This document shows positions 21,279-31,247 of a stretch of DNA of 64,000 nt, piece by piece. Position numbers and translations under genes: made by a program. The notes beneath the pieces are model-generated. The model did no database searches. It was not told where the DNA came from and saw only the letters and a program-made list of their open reading frames with translations. The stretch's first letter is position 1; each line of letters begins with the position of its first letter. Origin of the DNA: Halopseudomonas pertucinogena (lineage in GTDB: Bacteria > Pseudomonadota > Gammaproteobacteria > Pseudomonadales > Pseudomonadaceae); the NCBI RefSeq assembly GCF_014646575.1, contig NZ_BMNN01000001.1, positions 992,001-1,056,000 on the forward strand. The letters are read 5' to 3'.

Positions 21279-21710
21279 ATGAATTTCCGACGCAGGACGC
21301 GGGTCGAGACGGATATCAACCTGACACCACTGATCGACGTGGTGTTCCTGTTGCTGATCTTCTTCATGGTGTCGACCACCTTTACCCGCGAGACCCAGCT
21401 GAAGGTCGACCTTCCGGAGTCCGCCTCCGGGGAGCACACCGACCCCAGTGCCCGGCAGCAGATCGAGGTGCTGATTTCCGCCACCGGGGAGGTGGCGATC
21501 AACGGCAAGGCTCTGCTCAACCCCAATCTTGACACGCTCATGAGCGCGCTGAGCCGCGAGTCGGCCGGTGATACCAGTTGGCCTGTGGTGATCACCGCCG
21601 ATGCCAAGACGCCCCACCAGGCGGTCATCACGGCAATGGATGCGGCCGGCCAGCAGGGTTTCACCCGCTTGCGCCTGACCACCAACGAGATGGAGCAGCC
21701 CGCCCCATGA
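21279..21710 (+). CDS. exbD: ExbD/TolR family protein
   Basis: 143 residues with one N-terminal membrane helix (LIDVVFLLLIFFMVSTTF) preceded by INLTPLID. Its aspartate is the proton-carrying residue of ExbD/TolR. A periplasmic domain follows. It forms the stator motor with the preceding ExbB-like protein. The stop codon overlaps the start of lpxK (ATGA), so motor and lipid A kinase are translated from one message. Confidence 0.92.
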   Translation: MNFRRRTRVETDINLTPLIDVVFLLLIFFMVSTTFTRETQLKVDLPESASGEHTDPSARQQIEVLISATGEVAINGKALLNPNLDTLMSALSRESAGDTSWPVVITADAKTPHQAVITAMDAAGQQGFTRLRLTTNEMEQPAP

Positions 21711-22750
21711 AGCGACCGGCGGACATACAGCAACGGCTGCTGCGCGCCTGGTACCAGCAGCGCAGCTGGCTGGTGCTGTTGCGCCCCTTGTCGGCACTGT
21801 ACTGCCGCTTTGCCATGCGCAAACGGCAGCGCTATCTGGATGCGCCGTCTGCCAGCTGGCAGCCACCCGTGCCGCTTATCGTGGTGGGGAACGTGACCCT
21901 GGGCGGTACCGGAAAAACCCCCATGGTGATCTGGCTGGTGGAGCATCTGCGCAGCCGCGGCCTGCGCGTGGGTGTGATCAGCAGAGGGTATGGCGGCAAA
22001 CCGCCGTCCCTGCCATGGCGGGTTCAGCCGACCAGAGATACACCTGAACAGACCGGTGACGAACCGCTGCTCATCGCCAGCCGCTGTCAGGTTCCGGTAG
22101 TGATCGATCCGGACCGGCCCAGAGCGGGTCGATATCTGCTGGAGCACGCGGCAGTCGACGTCATCATCAGTGATGATGGCCTGCAGCACTATCGTATGGG
22201 GCGCACCCTGGAGTTGGTGATGATCGATCACGCCCGCGGCCTGGGCAATGGCCGTTGCCTGCCCGAAGGACCGCTGCGCGAGCCTGCCAGCCGCCTGGAC
22301 AGCGTGGACCTGCGCATCCGCACCGGCGCGCCGGCCGATGAGGATGGCTTCTATGCCTTGCGCCTGGAGCCGGCCGAGCTGGTCAACATGAAAACCGGAG
22401 AGAAGGTCAGGCCCGATGCCTGGCGTGCGCCGCCGAGGGTGCAGGCAGTGGCCGGGATAGGTAACCCCGAGCGTTTCTGCAAGACACTGGAAAACCTGGG
22501 TTTCGTGCCCGAAATCCATGCCTTTGCCGACCACGCCCAGTACAATGAGAACAGCTTCGCAGCCTTTGATCACGGTGAGCCGCTGCTCATGACCGAGAAG
22601 GATGCGATCAAGTGCGCAGGGTTTGCGCGCGAGAACTGGTGGTACCTGAGTGTCGACGCCCGCATGAGCGAGAGCTTTGTTGAAGCGCTGCATGCTCGGC
22701 TGGACAGGCACCTGCCGCCCCGACAGAACCCAATTAGCGAACCGGAGTAG
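21707..22750 (+). CDS. lpxK: Tetraacyldisaccharide 4'-kinase LpxK
   Basis: 347 residues. The P-loop is in GNVTLGGTGKTPM near residue 60, followed by SRGYGGK, GDEPLLIA and the catalytic-site segment VIISDDGLQHYRMGR. The enzyme phosphorylates the 4' position of the lipid A precursor at the inner membrane. It starts MKRPADIQQ inside the exbD stop codon (ATGA overlap). It is followed without a gap by the small Trm112-like gene and then kdsB, another LPS gene. Confidence 0.95.
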   Translation: MKRPADIQQRLLRAWYQQRSWLVLLRPLSALYCRFAMRKRQRYLDAPSASWQPPVPLIVVGNVTLGGTGKTPMVIWLVEHLRSRGLRVGVISRGYGGKPPSLPWRVQPTRDTPEQTGDEPLLIASRCQVPVVIDPDRPRAGRYLLEHAAVDVIISDDGLQHYRMGRTLELVMIDHARGLGNGRCLPEGPLREPASRLDSVDLRIRTGAPADEDGFYALRLEPAELVNMKTGEKVRPDAWRAPPRVQAVAGIGNPERFCKTLENLGFVPEIHAFADHAQYNENSFAAFDHGEPLLMTEKDAIKCAGFARENWWYLSVDARMSESFVEALHARLDRHLPPRQNPISEPE

Positions 22751-22939
22751 ATGATGGATCCCAAATTGCTCGATATCCTCGCTTGTCCCCTGTGCAAGGG
22801 ACCGCTGGTGCAGAATCAGGACAAGACGGAGTTGTGGTGCCGGGCAGACGGCCTGGCCTATCCGATCCGTGACGGCATTCCGGTCATGCTGGAGAACGAG
22901 GCGCGCGCGCTGGATGCCGACGAGAGACTGGATCGCTGA
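22751..22939 (+). CDS. Trm112/YcaR family small zinc-ribbon-like protein
   Basis: 62 residues, [19 protein letters not shown]..., the UPF0434 (YcaR) family. Two of the zinc-ribbon cysteines (CPLC) are present, and a further Cys (LWCRADG) follows. It begins directly after the lpxK stop. The family lies between lpxK and kdsB in many proteobacteria. Bacterial function is unclear; eukaryotic Trm112 activates methyltransferases. Confidence 0.9.
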   Translation: MMDPKLLDILACPLCKGPLVQNQDKTELWCRADGLAYPIRDGIPVMLENEARALDADERLDR

Positions 22940-22941
22940 GC

Positions 22942-23703
22942 ATGTTCCACGTCATCATTCCGGCCCGTTATGCATCCACCCGTCTGCCGGGCAAGCCCCT
23001 GCAGGACATTCTCGGCAAGCCCATGATCCAGCACGTCTGGGAGCAGGCCTGCCGAAGTACTGCCGAATCGGTCACCATTGCCACCGATGACCAGCGCATC
23101 GTCGACGCCTGCCGCGGCTTTGGTGCAGATGTGGTGATGACCCGCCCGGACCATCCTTCCGGCACCGACAGGCTGCAGGAAGTAGTCACCCAGCTGGGGC
23201 TGGATGACCAGGCACACGTGGTCAACGTGCAGGGCGACGAGCCGTTGATACCGCCGACCCTCATTGATCAGGTGGCCGCCGACCTGCGCGCCTGGCCCGA
23301 AGCAAGTATTGCCACCCTGGCCGAGCGGCTCGAGGATGTCGACACGCTGTTCAATCCCAATGCGGTCAAGGTGGTCACCGACCAGCAGGGGTTCGCCCTG
23401 TATTTCAGCCGCGCGCCGATGCCCTGGTGCCGGGATGACTTTGCCGCCGGGCGACCGGCTGCCCTGCCGGAGGGCGTGCCCTTTCGCCGGCATATCGGCC
23501 TGTACGCGTACAAGGTCGGATTCCTGCATGATTATGTGCGCTGGCCCGCCAGCCCGCTGGAGTCCAGCGAGTCGCTGGAGCAGTTGCGGGCGCTCTGGTT
23601 CGGTTGCCGCATCCATGTTGCCGACGCCTGTGAGGTACCCCCGGCGGGTGTCGACACGCCTGAGGATCTGCAGCGGGTACGGCAGCTTCTGGCTGGCGGT
23701 TGA
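22942..23703 (+). CDS. kdsB: 3-deoxy-manno-octulosonate cytidylyltransferase
   Basis: 253 residues with the N-terminal nucleotide-binding motif [15 protein letters not shown] and [29 protein letters not shown]. It makes CMP-Kdo, the donor for the LPS inner core, in the cytoplasm. The stop codon TGA is immediately followed by the ATG of murB. In P. aeruginosa a low-molecular-weight phosphatase gene (ptpA) lies between kdsB and murB, as recalled; it is absent here. Confidence 0.95.
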   Translation: MFHVIIPARYASTRLPGKPLQDILGKPMIQHVWEQACRSTAESVTIATDDQRIVDACRGFGADVVMTRPDHPSGTDRLQEVVTQLGLDDQAHVVNVQGDEPLIPPTLIDQVAADLRAWPEASIATLAERLEDVDTLFNPNAVKVVTDQQGFALYFSRAPMPWCRDDFAAGRPAALPEGVPFRRHIGLYAYKVGFLHDYVRWPASPLESSESLEQLRALWFGCRIHVADACEVPPAGVDTPEDLQRVRQLLAGG

Positions 23704-24729
23704 ATGCACCCCGAACTGCAGCAGGATGTCGCACTGGCGACACTGAACACCTTTGCCATCGACGAGCGTGCCGAGCGGCTGTGTTTCATTCATGATGAGA
23801 CCGGCCTGCGTGGCGCGCTGGAAATGGCAGACCGGCACGGCTGGAAGGTCAATCTCATCGGTGGCGGCAGCAATCTGATATTGAGCGGGCCGGTTCCGGG
23901 CCTTACCCTGGTTATGCGCAGCCGCGGTCGCCGGGTATTGCAACGCACGGCCGACAGTGTGCTGGTCGAAGGGGAGGCCGGGGAGAACTGGCACCAGCTG
24001 GTGTGCTGGAGCCTGGACCTGGGCTTTCATGGACTGGAAAACCTGTCGCTGATTCCCGGTACCCTTGGCGCGGCACCGGTGCAGAACATTGGTGCCTACG
24101 GTGTCGAGCTGTGCGATCTGTTCGACAGCCTGGATGCACTGGACCGGAGCACCGGCCAGGTCCGCCGGCTGGATCGGCAGCAGTGCCGGTTTGCCTACCG
24201 TGACAGTCTGTTCAAACAGCAGCCCGGCCGCTATGTCATTCTGCGGGTCAGGCTGCGCCTTGCTACCCGGCCCGTTCCGCGGCTGGATTACGCCCCCCTC
24301 GCAGCCGCCTGGCAGGCCGCTGGCATCACCCGGCCGGACAGCCGGGTGATCAGTCGCCTGGTATGTGACATTCGCCGCAGCAAATTGCCGGATCCGGCCG
24401 AGCTGGGCAATGCCGGCAGCTTCTTCAAGAACCCCCTGGTGAGCGAGCCGCAGGCGCGGATACTGCTCGAACAGTATCCAGGCATGCCCCATTATCCGCA
24501 GGTCGATGGCACCGTAAAGCTGGCAGCGGGCTGGCTGATAGAGCAGGCGGGGTGGAAGGGGCGTTGTCGCAAGCGGGTCGGGGTGCACCGGGATCAGGCG
24601 TTGGTGCTGGTGAATCTCGGGGGAGCGCGGGGCGCCGATGTCATGGCTCTGGCGGCGGATATCCGCCGGGATGTGCTGGACAGATTCGGTGTGAGCCTGG
24701 AGATGGAGCCCCAGCTGCTGGGTGCCTGA
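23704..24729 (+). CDS. murB: UDP-N-acetylenolpyruvoylglucosamine reductase
   Basis: 341 residues, type I MurB. The FAD-binding segment is IGGGSNLILSG. ENLSLIPGTLGAAPVQNIGAYG contains the flavin-contacting loop, and the catalytic serine lies in NAGSFFKNP. The enzyme reduces UDP-GlcNAc-enolpyruvate to UDP-MurNAc for peptidoglycan. It is the last gene of the lolC-to-murB plus-strand run and ends at a strong bidirectional terminator shared with rne. Confidence 0.95.
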   Translation: MHPELQQDVALATLNTFAIDERAERLCFIHDETGLRGALEMADRHGWKVNLIGGGSNLILSGPVPGLTLVMRSRGRRVLQRTADSVLVEGEAGENWHQLVCWSLDLGFHGLENLSLIPGTLGAAPVQNIGAYGVELCDLFDSLDALDRSTGQVRRLDRQQCRFAYRDSLFKQQPGRYVILRVRLRLATRPVPRLDYAPLAAAWQAAGITRPDSRVISRLVCDIRRSKLPDPAELGNAGSFFKNPLVSEPQARILLEQYPGMPHYPQVDGTVKLAAGWLIEQAGWKGRCRKRVGVHRDQALVLVNLGGARGADVMALAADIRRDVLDRFGVSLEMEPQLLGA

Positions 24730-24750
24730 TTCGGCAACTTCACGCGCAAC

Positions 24751-24783
24751 AAAAAAGGGATGCCAATTGGCATCCCTTTTTTT
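24751..24783. terminator. Bidirectional intrinsic terminator of murB and rne
   Basis: Perfect palindrome AAAAAAGGGATGCC/GGCATCCCTTTTTT of 16 + 16 bases, its centre read as an AATT loop, followed by a further T. The A and T tracts make it effective for murB (plus) and rne (minus). Confidence 0.92.
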
Positions 24784-24795
24784 ATCCGCTGCGAA

Positions 24796-27700
24796 TCAGT
24801 TGCGGGGCGTCTGACCCTCAGGGGCGTCACGGCCTTCCTGCTGCTCCGCAACATTCACGGCAGGGTGCTCCGGAACGTCCACCTGTGCGGCGGTCGTAGT
24901 CACGGCCTCGGTGCCGGCTTCCGGGGCTTCAGCCACGGTATCCGCATCCGAGGTGCTCTGCGCTTCCTCGATCTGTTCGATCACCGGCTGGGTCTCAGCC
25001 ATGGCTTCGCTGATCGGGTCGGCAGCAGGTGCTGCTTCTTCGGTCTGCTGCGGCGCAGGGCGGCTTGCTGCCTGCTCGGCTTCGGCTGCCTGCTGCTCGG
25101 CAAGGCGTTTGGCCTCCATCCGACGCTTGCGGATTTCCCGCGGGTCGTTGAACGCACGGCCGCTCTCGGTGAGCGCCGGGATCACCGGCTCGGCGGGCTC
25201 GGACTTGGCTTCCTGCGGTGCGGTCTCGCCAGCCGGGCTGGCTACGCTGCTTTCGGCCTTCTCTACCTTGCTGACTTCGGCTGCGGGAGCAGGCTCGCTG
25301 CCAGCCTGCGCTGCCGCTGGCTGCTCCGCTTCGATCTCAGCCTTGACCTCCACTGCAGGCTCGCTGGCTGCGGAAGCAGCCGGTTGGGCGGCCTCGGGTT
25401 CGCTGGCCGGTTGCTCTGCCGGAGCCGGTGCGTCGCTGGCCCCGGCCTCCTCTGCCGCTGGCAGGGCTTCCTCGCGCTGCTGGCTGAAGGCTTCCACAGC
25501 GTGCTCGATGGACTGTTCCATATCCGTTGCGGCCTGGGTCAGGCGCTCCTCGACCGGCTGCTTGATGTCTTCAACCCTGGCTGTCGGCTCGACAGCGCCT
25601 GTATCTTCAGTGGCCGAAGGTGCCGCAGCAGCGGGAGTGGCTGCCTCCACGGCGGGCTCGTTGACCATTTCCGCAGGACTGTGACCTTCGCCTGCTGCGA
25701 CCGCTTCCGTTGCAGCAACGGCGACGGCCGTCGGCAGAATCGCCTGATCGCCGGTGTCCTGCTGGTTGCCTTGATCGCCGGCATTTTCCGCCTGTGCCGC
25801 ACTGCGGCTGCGACGGTTGTTGCGGCGGCGCTGGCTGTTGCGCGAACGACGCTTGGGACGATCCTCTCCGGCGTCCCCATCGTTGTCGGTCTGCTCCTGG
25901 GTCTGGTCGATCAGCAGTTCCTCATCCTGTGCTGCGGCCTCCTCCTGACGGGGCTGGCGGCGCTGCTCCTGACGGGCGTCCTCGGCGCTTGGGCGCTGCT
26001 GCTCGGCGTTGTCCGCCGTGGCGGCGCTGGCCCCACTGCTGCGGCGACGGCGGCGGCTGGTGCTGGTGCCTTCGCTCCGGGTGCTGGCGCTGGCCTGGGC
26101 AGCCTGCCCGCCGGTGACCTCGGGACTCTTGCGCTCATTACGCTGGCTCTGCTGGCGTTCGCCGCGATCGGAGCGCTCATTGCCACGCTCGGCATTGCGC
26201 TCTCCACGCTCGGTGCGTTCGCCGCGCTGGCGCCGGTTGCGGTTGGGGCGACGATCACCGCCGTTGCGGCTGCCATCGCGGGACGGCTGGCGTTCGCGGG
26301 TGCTGCTGGGCTGCTGCTCTGCTTCGCTTTCCGCGCTGTCATCGCTGGAGAACATGCCGACCAGGGACTTGATCAGCGATTTGATCAATCCCGGCTGGGA
26401 CTCCTGGATCGCACGGTTGGCTGCCGCCACCGGAGCCGGGGCGGGGGCCGGTGCCGGGGCAGGGCGGGACGGTGCAATGCTCTTGACCGCTGCCTCCTGG
26501 CGGACGATGGCGCGGGTCTGGCTGACCGGAGCCGGCTCCTCCTGCTCCACATCGGTGCTCATGGTATAGCTGGATTCGCCATTGAGAACGGCTTCCTGAT
26601 CGTCACGCAGACGCTGCACCTCAAAATGCGGGGTATCCATGTGCGGGGTCGGCAGAACCAGCAGGCGAACCTCGGTGCGCGCTTCGATCTTGGCCAGTAC
26701 ATCCCGCTTCTCGTTGAGCAGGAAGGTGCCGATGGAAACCGGTACGTGGGCACGCACTTCGGCGGTGCGATCCTTCAGCGCCTCTTCCTCGATCAGACGC
26801 AATACCGACAGGGACAGCGATTCAACGTCACGGATGGTGCCCCGGCCATTACAGCGCGGGCAGACGATGCCGCTGGTCTCGCCCAGCGACGGGCGCAGAC
26901 GCTGACGGGACATCTCCAGCAGACCGAAACGGGAAATGCGGCCTACCTGCACCCGGGCGCGGTCGGCTTCCAGACTTTCGCGGACACGCTCTTCCACGGC
27001 ACGCTGGTTCTTGGCGGGCGTCATGTCGATGAAGTCGATGACGATCAGGCCGCCGATGTCACGCAGGCGCAGCTGACGGGCGATTTCCTCGGCGGCTTCG
27101 AGGTTGGTCTGCAGCGCAGTCTCCTCGATGTCGCCACCCTTGGTGGCACGGGCCGAGTTGATGTCGATGGAAACCAGGGCTTCGGTGTGGTCGATGACGA
27201 TGGAACCGCCGGAGGGCAGCTTGACCTGACGGTCGAAAGCCGTCTCGATCTGGCTCTCGATCTGGAAGCGGTTGAACAGCGGTACGCTGTCCTCGTACAG
27301 CTTCACCTTGCTCGCATACTGCGGCATTACCTGGCTGATGAAGTTGAGGGCTTCTTCCTTGACCGTTTCGTTGTCAATCAGCACCTCGCCGATGTCCTGG
27401 CGCAGGTAATCGCGGATGGCGCGGATGATGACGTTGCTTTCCTGGTAGATCAGGAAGGCGCCGCTGCGCTCGGCGGAGGCGGTCTTGATGGCTTCCCACA
27501 GCTGCAGCAGATAATCCAGGTCCCACTGCAGCTCTTCGGCGCTGCGGCCGAGGCCGGCGGTGCGCACGATCATGCCCATGTCGGCAGGAACGTTCAGGCT
27601 GTTCAGTGCTTCACGCAGTTCGTTGCGCTCTTCGCCCTCGATGCGACGGGAGATACCACCGGCGCGGGGGTTGTTCGGCATCAGCACCAGATAGCGGCCG

Positions 27701-28062
27701 GCCAGGCTGATGAAGGTGGTGAGGGCAGCGCCCTTGTTGCCGCGCTCTTCCTTGTCGACCTGGACGATGACTTCCTGGCCTTCCTTGAGTACATCCTTGA
27801 TGTTGACCCGGCCTTCGGGCTGTTTGGAGAAGTATTCGCGGGAGATTTCCTTCAGCGGCAGGAAGCCGTGGCGTTCGGAGCCGAAGTCGACAAATGCGGC
27901 TTCGAGACTGGGCTCGATGCGGGTAATGCGACCCTTGTAGATGTTGGACTTTTTCTGCTCGCGTGCGCCGGATTCGATATCCAGGTCGTACAGGCGCTGG
28001 CCGTCTACCAGCGCTACGCGCAACTCTTCTGGCTGAGTTGCGTTGATCAGCATTCTTTTCAT
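24796..28062 (-). CDS. rne: Ribonuclease E
   Basis: 1088 residues from [13 protein letters not shown]. The S1 domain is at about 35-120 and catalytic aspartates are Asp300 (SIDINSAR) and Asp346 (VIDFIDM). The zinc-link CPRC is at 401-404, so the catalytic half is complete. The rest is a disordered scaffold: arginine-rich segments ([22 protein letters not shown]) for RNA binding, a long Ala/Glu/Pro stretch, and a [11 protein letters not shown] motif resembling the NDPR motif recalled to bind polynucleotide phosphorylase in P. aeruginosa. It cuts mRNA and rRNA/tRNA precursors and organises the degradosome. An upstream in-frame start at 28098 is rejected because homologues start MKR. A long leader suggests autoregulation. 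Confidence 0.95.
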   Translation of the reverse strand: MKRMLINATQPEELRVALVDGQRLYDLDIESGAREQKKSNIYKGRITRIEPSLEAAFVDFGSERHGFLPLKEISREYFSKQPEGRVNIKDVLKEGQEVIVQVDKEERGNKGAALTTFISLAGRYLVLMPNNPRAGGISRRIEGEERNELREALNSLNVPADMGMIVRTAGLGRSAEELQWDLDYLLQLWEAIKTASAERSGAFLIYQESNVIIRAIRDYLRQDIGEVLIDNETVKEEALNFISQVMPQYASKVKLYEDSVPLFNRFQIESQIETAFDRQVKLPSGGSIVIDHTEALVSIDINSARATKGGDIEETALQTNLEAAEEIARQLRLRDIGGLIVIDFIDMTPAKNQRAVEERVRESLEADRARVQVGRISRFGLLEMSRQRLRPSLGETSGIVCPRCNGRGTIRDVESLSLSVLRLIEEEALKDRTAEVRAHVPVSIGTFLLNEKRDVLAKIEARTEVRLLVLPTPHMDTPHFEVQRLRDDQEAVLNGESSYTMSTDVEQEEPAPVSQTRAIVRQEAAVKSIAPSRPAPAPAPAPAPVAAANRAIQESQPGLIKSLIKSLVGMFSSDDSAESEAEQQPSSTRERQPSRDGSRNGGDRRPNRNRRQRGERTERGERNAERGNERSDRGERQQSQRNERKSPEVTGGQAAQASASTRSEGTSTSRRRRRSSGASAATADNAEQQRPSAEDARQEQRRQPRQEEAAAQDEELLIDQTQEQTDNDGDAGEDRPKRRSRNSQRRRNNRRSRSAAQAENAGDQGNQQDTGDQAILPTAVAVAATEAVAAGEGHSPAEMVNEPAVEAATPAAAAPSATEDTGAVEPTARVEDIKQPVEERLTQAATDMEQSIEHAVEAFSQQREEALPAAEEAGASDAPAPAEQPASEPEAAQPAASAASEPAVEVKAEIEAEQPAAAQAGSEPAPAAEVSKVEKAESSVASPAGETAPQEAKSEPAEPVIPALTESGRAFNDPREIRKRRMEAKRLAEQQAAEAEQAASRPAPQQTEEAAPAADPISEAMAETQPVIEQIEEAQSTSDADTVAEAPEAGTEAVTTTAAQVDVPEHPAVNVAEQQEGRDAPEGQTPRN

Positions 28063-28588
28063 GAAGTACCGTTGTGTATCCAGTGGTCCCCGGAACACGA
28101 GTACGGCACCTGATTCGTCCGTTAGGTGTCAGGTGTGTTTCTGCCTGGGCCTCAGCCCATGTTCAGTCACGTTGCGCCTGCCCTTGGGCAGTCGCAGTGG
28201 GTTCTGTCTGTGGCGCTACAGAGAAACGTTACTTTAGGGAGGACTCAGCCGGACTGCGGACGGGGACACACCCAATACAAGTGTCAACGCTCGTCACATC
28301 ATCCTGAAGCTGTGCATCTCCACCTAATCACTTGGCTATCTGAATCGGGTGCCGCCCATCGCCTACCGCGGAGCGGGTTAATATTCTGCCAGCCTGGGCC
28401 TGCAGTCTTTCCTCTCGAGATTCGTCGGCGCTGTTGTCGGGGCCTGACGAAGGCTCTACATCAATTTCTGGGAGGATATGCAACACTCGGTGGAATGCTG
28501 TGCCTCCGACTGCCTTTTGCGCAGCTCGTCGGACTATAGCAGCATTATTCAAGTGCTTCAATTGCATGAAAAAATGTATCATGCACGC
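28063..28588 (-). promoter_or_regulatory. Long structured 5' leader of rne; intergenic region to rluC
   Basis: About 525 bases without a convincing gene between divergent rne and rluC. Next to the rne start are four hairpins: CACCTGA/TCAGGTG (28107-28135), TGGGC/GCCCA (28146-28159), a stacked GCG plus CTGCCC stem (28174-28195), and TCTGT/ACAGA (28207-28222). RNase E autoregulates through its own 5' untranslated region in enterobacteria, and a separate conserved structure, named rne-II in the literature as I recall, occurs upstream of rne in pseudomonads. The same role is likely here, and the region must also hold the rluC promoter. Confidence 0.65.
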
Positions 28589-29563
28589 ATGACCAATGCC
28601 GACTCCCCCATGCCTTCAACCGTGCAGACCGACCTGATCAGCGAGGATCAGGCCGGCCAGCGTATCGACAATTACCTGCTGACCAGGCTCAAGGGCGCCC
28701 CCCGGACCCTGATCTACCGCATCCTGCGCAAGGGTGAGGTGCGGGTCAACAAGGGGCGGATCAAGCCCGAGTATCGCCTGCGGGCCGGCGACCTGATCCG
28801 TATCCCACCGGTACGCCTGCCGGAAGCCGATGCGCCGGTGCTGGTGGGGCAGGGCATCCTCAACGCGCTGGAGCAGGGCATCCTTTATCAGAGCAAGGGG
28901 CTGCTGGTAGTGAACAAGCCGGCCGGACTGGCCGTGCACGGCGGCAGCGGACTGAATTTCGGTGTGATCGAGGCGCTGCGTCAGCTGTTTCCCGGTGAGG
29001 CGGACCAGCTCGAACTGGTCCACCGGCTGGACCGGGATACCTCTGGCTGCCTGATGGTTGCCCGCAAGCGCAGCATGCTGCGCCATCTGCATGCCGCGCT
29101 GCGTGGGGACGGTCCGGGCAATGGCGTGGATAAGCGTTACCTCGCGCTGGTGCGCGGGCGCTGGCCATCCCAGGTCAGGAAGGTTCACGCGCCGCTTGCG
29201 AAGAACAATCTGCGCTCGGGCGAGCGTATGGTCGAGGTCAGCCCAGAAGGGAAGGAGTCGCTGACCGAGTTCCGGGTGGTGCAGCGCTTCGGTGATGTCG
29301 CCACCCTGGTTGAAGCCCGACCCATCACCGGGCGCACGCACCAGATCCGCGTGCATGCCCGCCACGCCGGGCATCCGATTGCCGGGGACCCCAAATACGG
29401 GGATGACGGGTTTTCCGCGGTCATCAGGGAGATGGGTGGCAAGCGATTGTTCCTGCATGCCGTTTCTCTTGATGCGGTGTTGCCTGATGGTGAGCGTCTG
29501 CAGGTGCAGGCTGAACCCGGTGAAATGTGGGAGCGCACGCTGCGCCGTCTGGCAGAGGAGTGA
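28589..29563 (+). CDS. rluC: Ribosomal large subunit pseudouridine synthase C
   Basis: About 324 residues. An S4 RNA-binding domain (residues 15-75; [22 protein letters not shown]) is followed by the RluA-family catalytic domain, with the active aspartate in [13 protein letters not shown]. It isomerises uridines 955, 2504 and 2580 of 23S rRNA in E. coli numbering. The start is ambiguous: ATGs at 28574, 28589 and 28610 all lack a good ribosome site, and 28589 fits homologue length best. It is divergent from rne, a conserved pairing, with the HAD gene one base downstream. Confidence 0.92.
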   Translation: MTNADSPMPSTVQTDLISEDQAGQRIDNYLLTRLKGAPRTLIYRILRKGEVRVNKGRIKPEYRLRAGDLIRIPPVRLPEADAPVLVGQGILNALEQGILYQSKGLLVVNKPAGLAVHGGSGLNFGVIEALRQLFPGEADQLELVHRLDRDTSGCLMVARKRSMLRHLHAALRGDGPGNGVDKRYLALVRGRWPSQVRKVHAPLAKNNLRSGERMVEVSPEGKESLTEFRVVQRFGDVATLVEARPITGRTHQIRVHARHAGHPIAGDPKYGDDGFSAVIREMGGKRLFLHAVSLDAVLPDGERLQVQAEPGEMWERTLRRLAEE

Positions 29564-29564
29564 C

Positions 29565-30242
29565 ATGAATACCCTGATCTTTGACTGGGACGGCACCCTC
29601 GCCGACTCCATTGCCAATATCGTTACCGCCATGCAGCGCGCCGCCGAGGATACCGGTCTGCCGGTACGCAGTGCGCGGCAGGTGAAGGACATCATCGGCC
29701 TGGCGCTGCCGGATGCCGTTGCGGTGCTGTATCCGCATATCGAGGACCCCCTGTTTGCGCAGCAGGTGATAGACGCGTATGCGGACAATTACCTGACGCT
29801 GGAACAGCAGCCGTCGGCATTGTTCGACGGCGTACATGCGGCGCTGGACGAGCTGCGGGCCGAGGGCTTTCATCTTGCCGTGGCTACCGGGAAGGGCCGC
29901 CGCGGCCTGGATCGCATGCTGGCCACCCATGATCTGCAGGATTACTTCGACGTCACCCGCTGCGCTGACGAGACCGCGGGCAAGCCTGACCCGCGGATGC
30001 TCCATGAGATTCTGGACGAGCTGGAAGTGTCGCCAGCTCAGGCGTGCATGGTGGGGGACAGCGAGTTTGACATCCTGATGGGGCACAATGCAGGGGTGCG
30101 CCCGGTAGCGGTGACCTATGGTGCCATGACCCAGGAGCAGCTGTTGCGCTGCCAGCCGGTGCATTGTGTGGACACCTTCGACGAATTCCAGAGCTGGGCG
30201 CAGCCCCAGTTCAGGGCGACTCAAACGACAGAGGCGTTATAG
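29565..30242 (+). CDS. HAD-superfamily phosphatase (Gph/YqaB-like)
   Basis: 225 residues with all HAD motifs: FDWDGTLADS at the start with both nucleophile aspartates, ATGKGRRG, lysine in GKPDPRML, and VGDSEFDI. It has a small helical cap. Likely substrates are small phosphate esters such as phosphoglycolate or nucleotides; the exact one is unknown. It starts one base after rluC and abuts sppA, so the three are co-transcribed. Confidence 0.88.
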   Translation: MNTLIFDWDGTLADSIANIVTAMQRAAEDTGLPVRSARQVKDIIGLALPDAVAVLYPHIEDPLFAQQVIDAYADNYLTLEQQPSALFDGVHAALDELRAEGFHLAVATGKGRRGLDRMLATHDLQDYFDVTRCADETAGKPDPRMLHEILDELEVSPAQACMVGDSEFDILMGHNAGVRPVAVTYGAMTQEQLLRCQPVHCVDTFDEFQSWAQPQFRATQTTEAL

Positions 30243-31244
30243 ATGCAACAAGACCCGTGGACGGAAGGCCCGATGATCGAACGAGATGAAGTGGCTGCGC
30301 GCAAGGAAGACCGCAAGGCCTGGCAGCTGCTGGAAAAGACCCTGCTGGCATCGGTCCAGGAACAGCGCCGTTCGCGGCGCTGGGGCATATTCTTCAAGAG
30401 CCTGACCTTTCTTTACCTGATCGGGGCGCTGTTTCTGCTGTCGCCCCTGTCGAATCTGGAAGGGGCGTCCACCGCAGGCAAGCCGCATACCGCGCTGATC
30501 GAGGTGCGCGGCACCATCGCCGATCGCCAGGAAGCCAGTGCTGACAACCTGGTCACCAGTCTGCGGCGGGCGTTCAAGGACGAACAGACCCGCGCCGTCG
30601 TGCTGCGCATCAACAGTCCGGGCGGAAGTCCGGTGCAGGCCGGCTACGTGTACGATGAGATCAAGCGCCTGCGCTCACTGCATCCCGATGTCCCCGTCTA
30701 TGCCGTGATAGCGGATATCGGTGCTTCCGGTGCCTATTATATTGCGGCGGCGGCCGACGAGATCTATGCCGACAAGGCCAGTCTGGTGGGCTCCATCGGC
30801 GTGACGGCTGCAGGCTTCGGCTTTGTCGAGACGCTGGACAAGCTGGGTATCGAGCGGCGTACCTACACGGCGGGCGAACACAAGGCGTTTCTGGATCCCT
30901 TCCAGCCGGAGCGCGCCGATGAGCGGGAATTCTGGCAGGGCGTGCTGCATACCACCCATAAGCAGTTCATTGAGCAGGTGCGCAAAGGGCGCGGTGATCG
31001 GCTGAAAGAGAACCCCGATCTGTTCAGCGGGCTGGTCTGGTCGGGCGAGCAGGCTGTGGAGCTGGGCCTTGTTGATGGGCTGTCCAGTGCGTCAGCAGTA
31101 GCTCGCGACCTGGTCGGCGTGGAAGAGATGGTTGATTTTACCCATCGCGAGTCGCCGTTTCAGCGCTTCTCCCGTCAGCTGGGTACCAGCATCGGCAATA
31201 CTCTGGCCATGCATCTCGGGCTGGCTGCACCCCAGCTGCGCTGA
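30243..31244 (+). CDS. sppA: Signal peptide peptidase SppA, short form
   Basis: 333 residues. A cytoplasmic N-terminus is followed by a membrane anchor (FLYLIGALFLLSPL) and a ClpP-like serine protease domain facing the periplasm. The Ser/Lys dyad is Ser162 in GASGAYYIA and Lys214 in GEHKAFLDP, spaced as in the Bacillus single-domain enzyme. It degrades cleaved signal peptides in the membrane. This is the 36-kDa single-copy type, not the duplicated E. coli 67-kDa form. It converges on maf with three bases between stops. Confidence 0.92.
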   Translation: MQQDPWTEGPMIERDEVAARKEDRKAWQLLEKTLLASVQEQRRSRRWGIFFKSLTFLYLIGALFLLSPLSNLEGASTAGKPHTALIEVRGTIADRQEASADNLVTSLRRAFKDEQTRAVVLRINSPGGSPVQAGYVYDEIKRLRSLHPDVPVYAVIADIGASGAYYIAAAADEIYADKASLVGSIGVTAAGFGFVETLDKLGIERRTYTAGEHKAFLDPFQPERADEREFWQGVLHTTHKQFIEQVRKGRGDRLKENPDLFSGLVWSGEQAVELGLVDGLSSASAVARDLVGVEEMVDFTHRESPFQRFSRQLGTSIGNTLAMHLGLAAPQLR

Positions 31245-31247
31245 CGC

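Noticed and set aside
20897-22711. 604-codon minus-strand frame opposite exbB-exbD-lpxK
   Set aside because: It crosses three well-supported plus-strand genes and has no recognisable domain.
24760-28113. 1117-codon plus-strand open frame opposite rne
   Set aside because: Antisense shadow of RNase E caused by high GC at third positions; Leu/Gly/Ala-rich low-complexity protein with no ribosome site.
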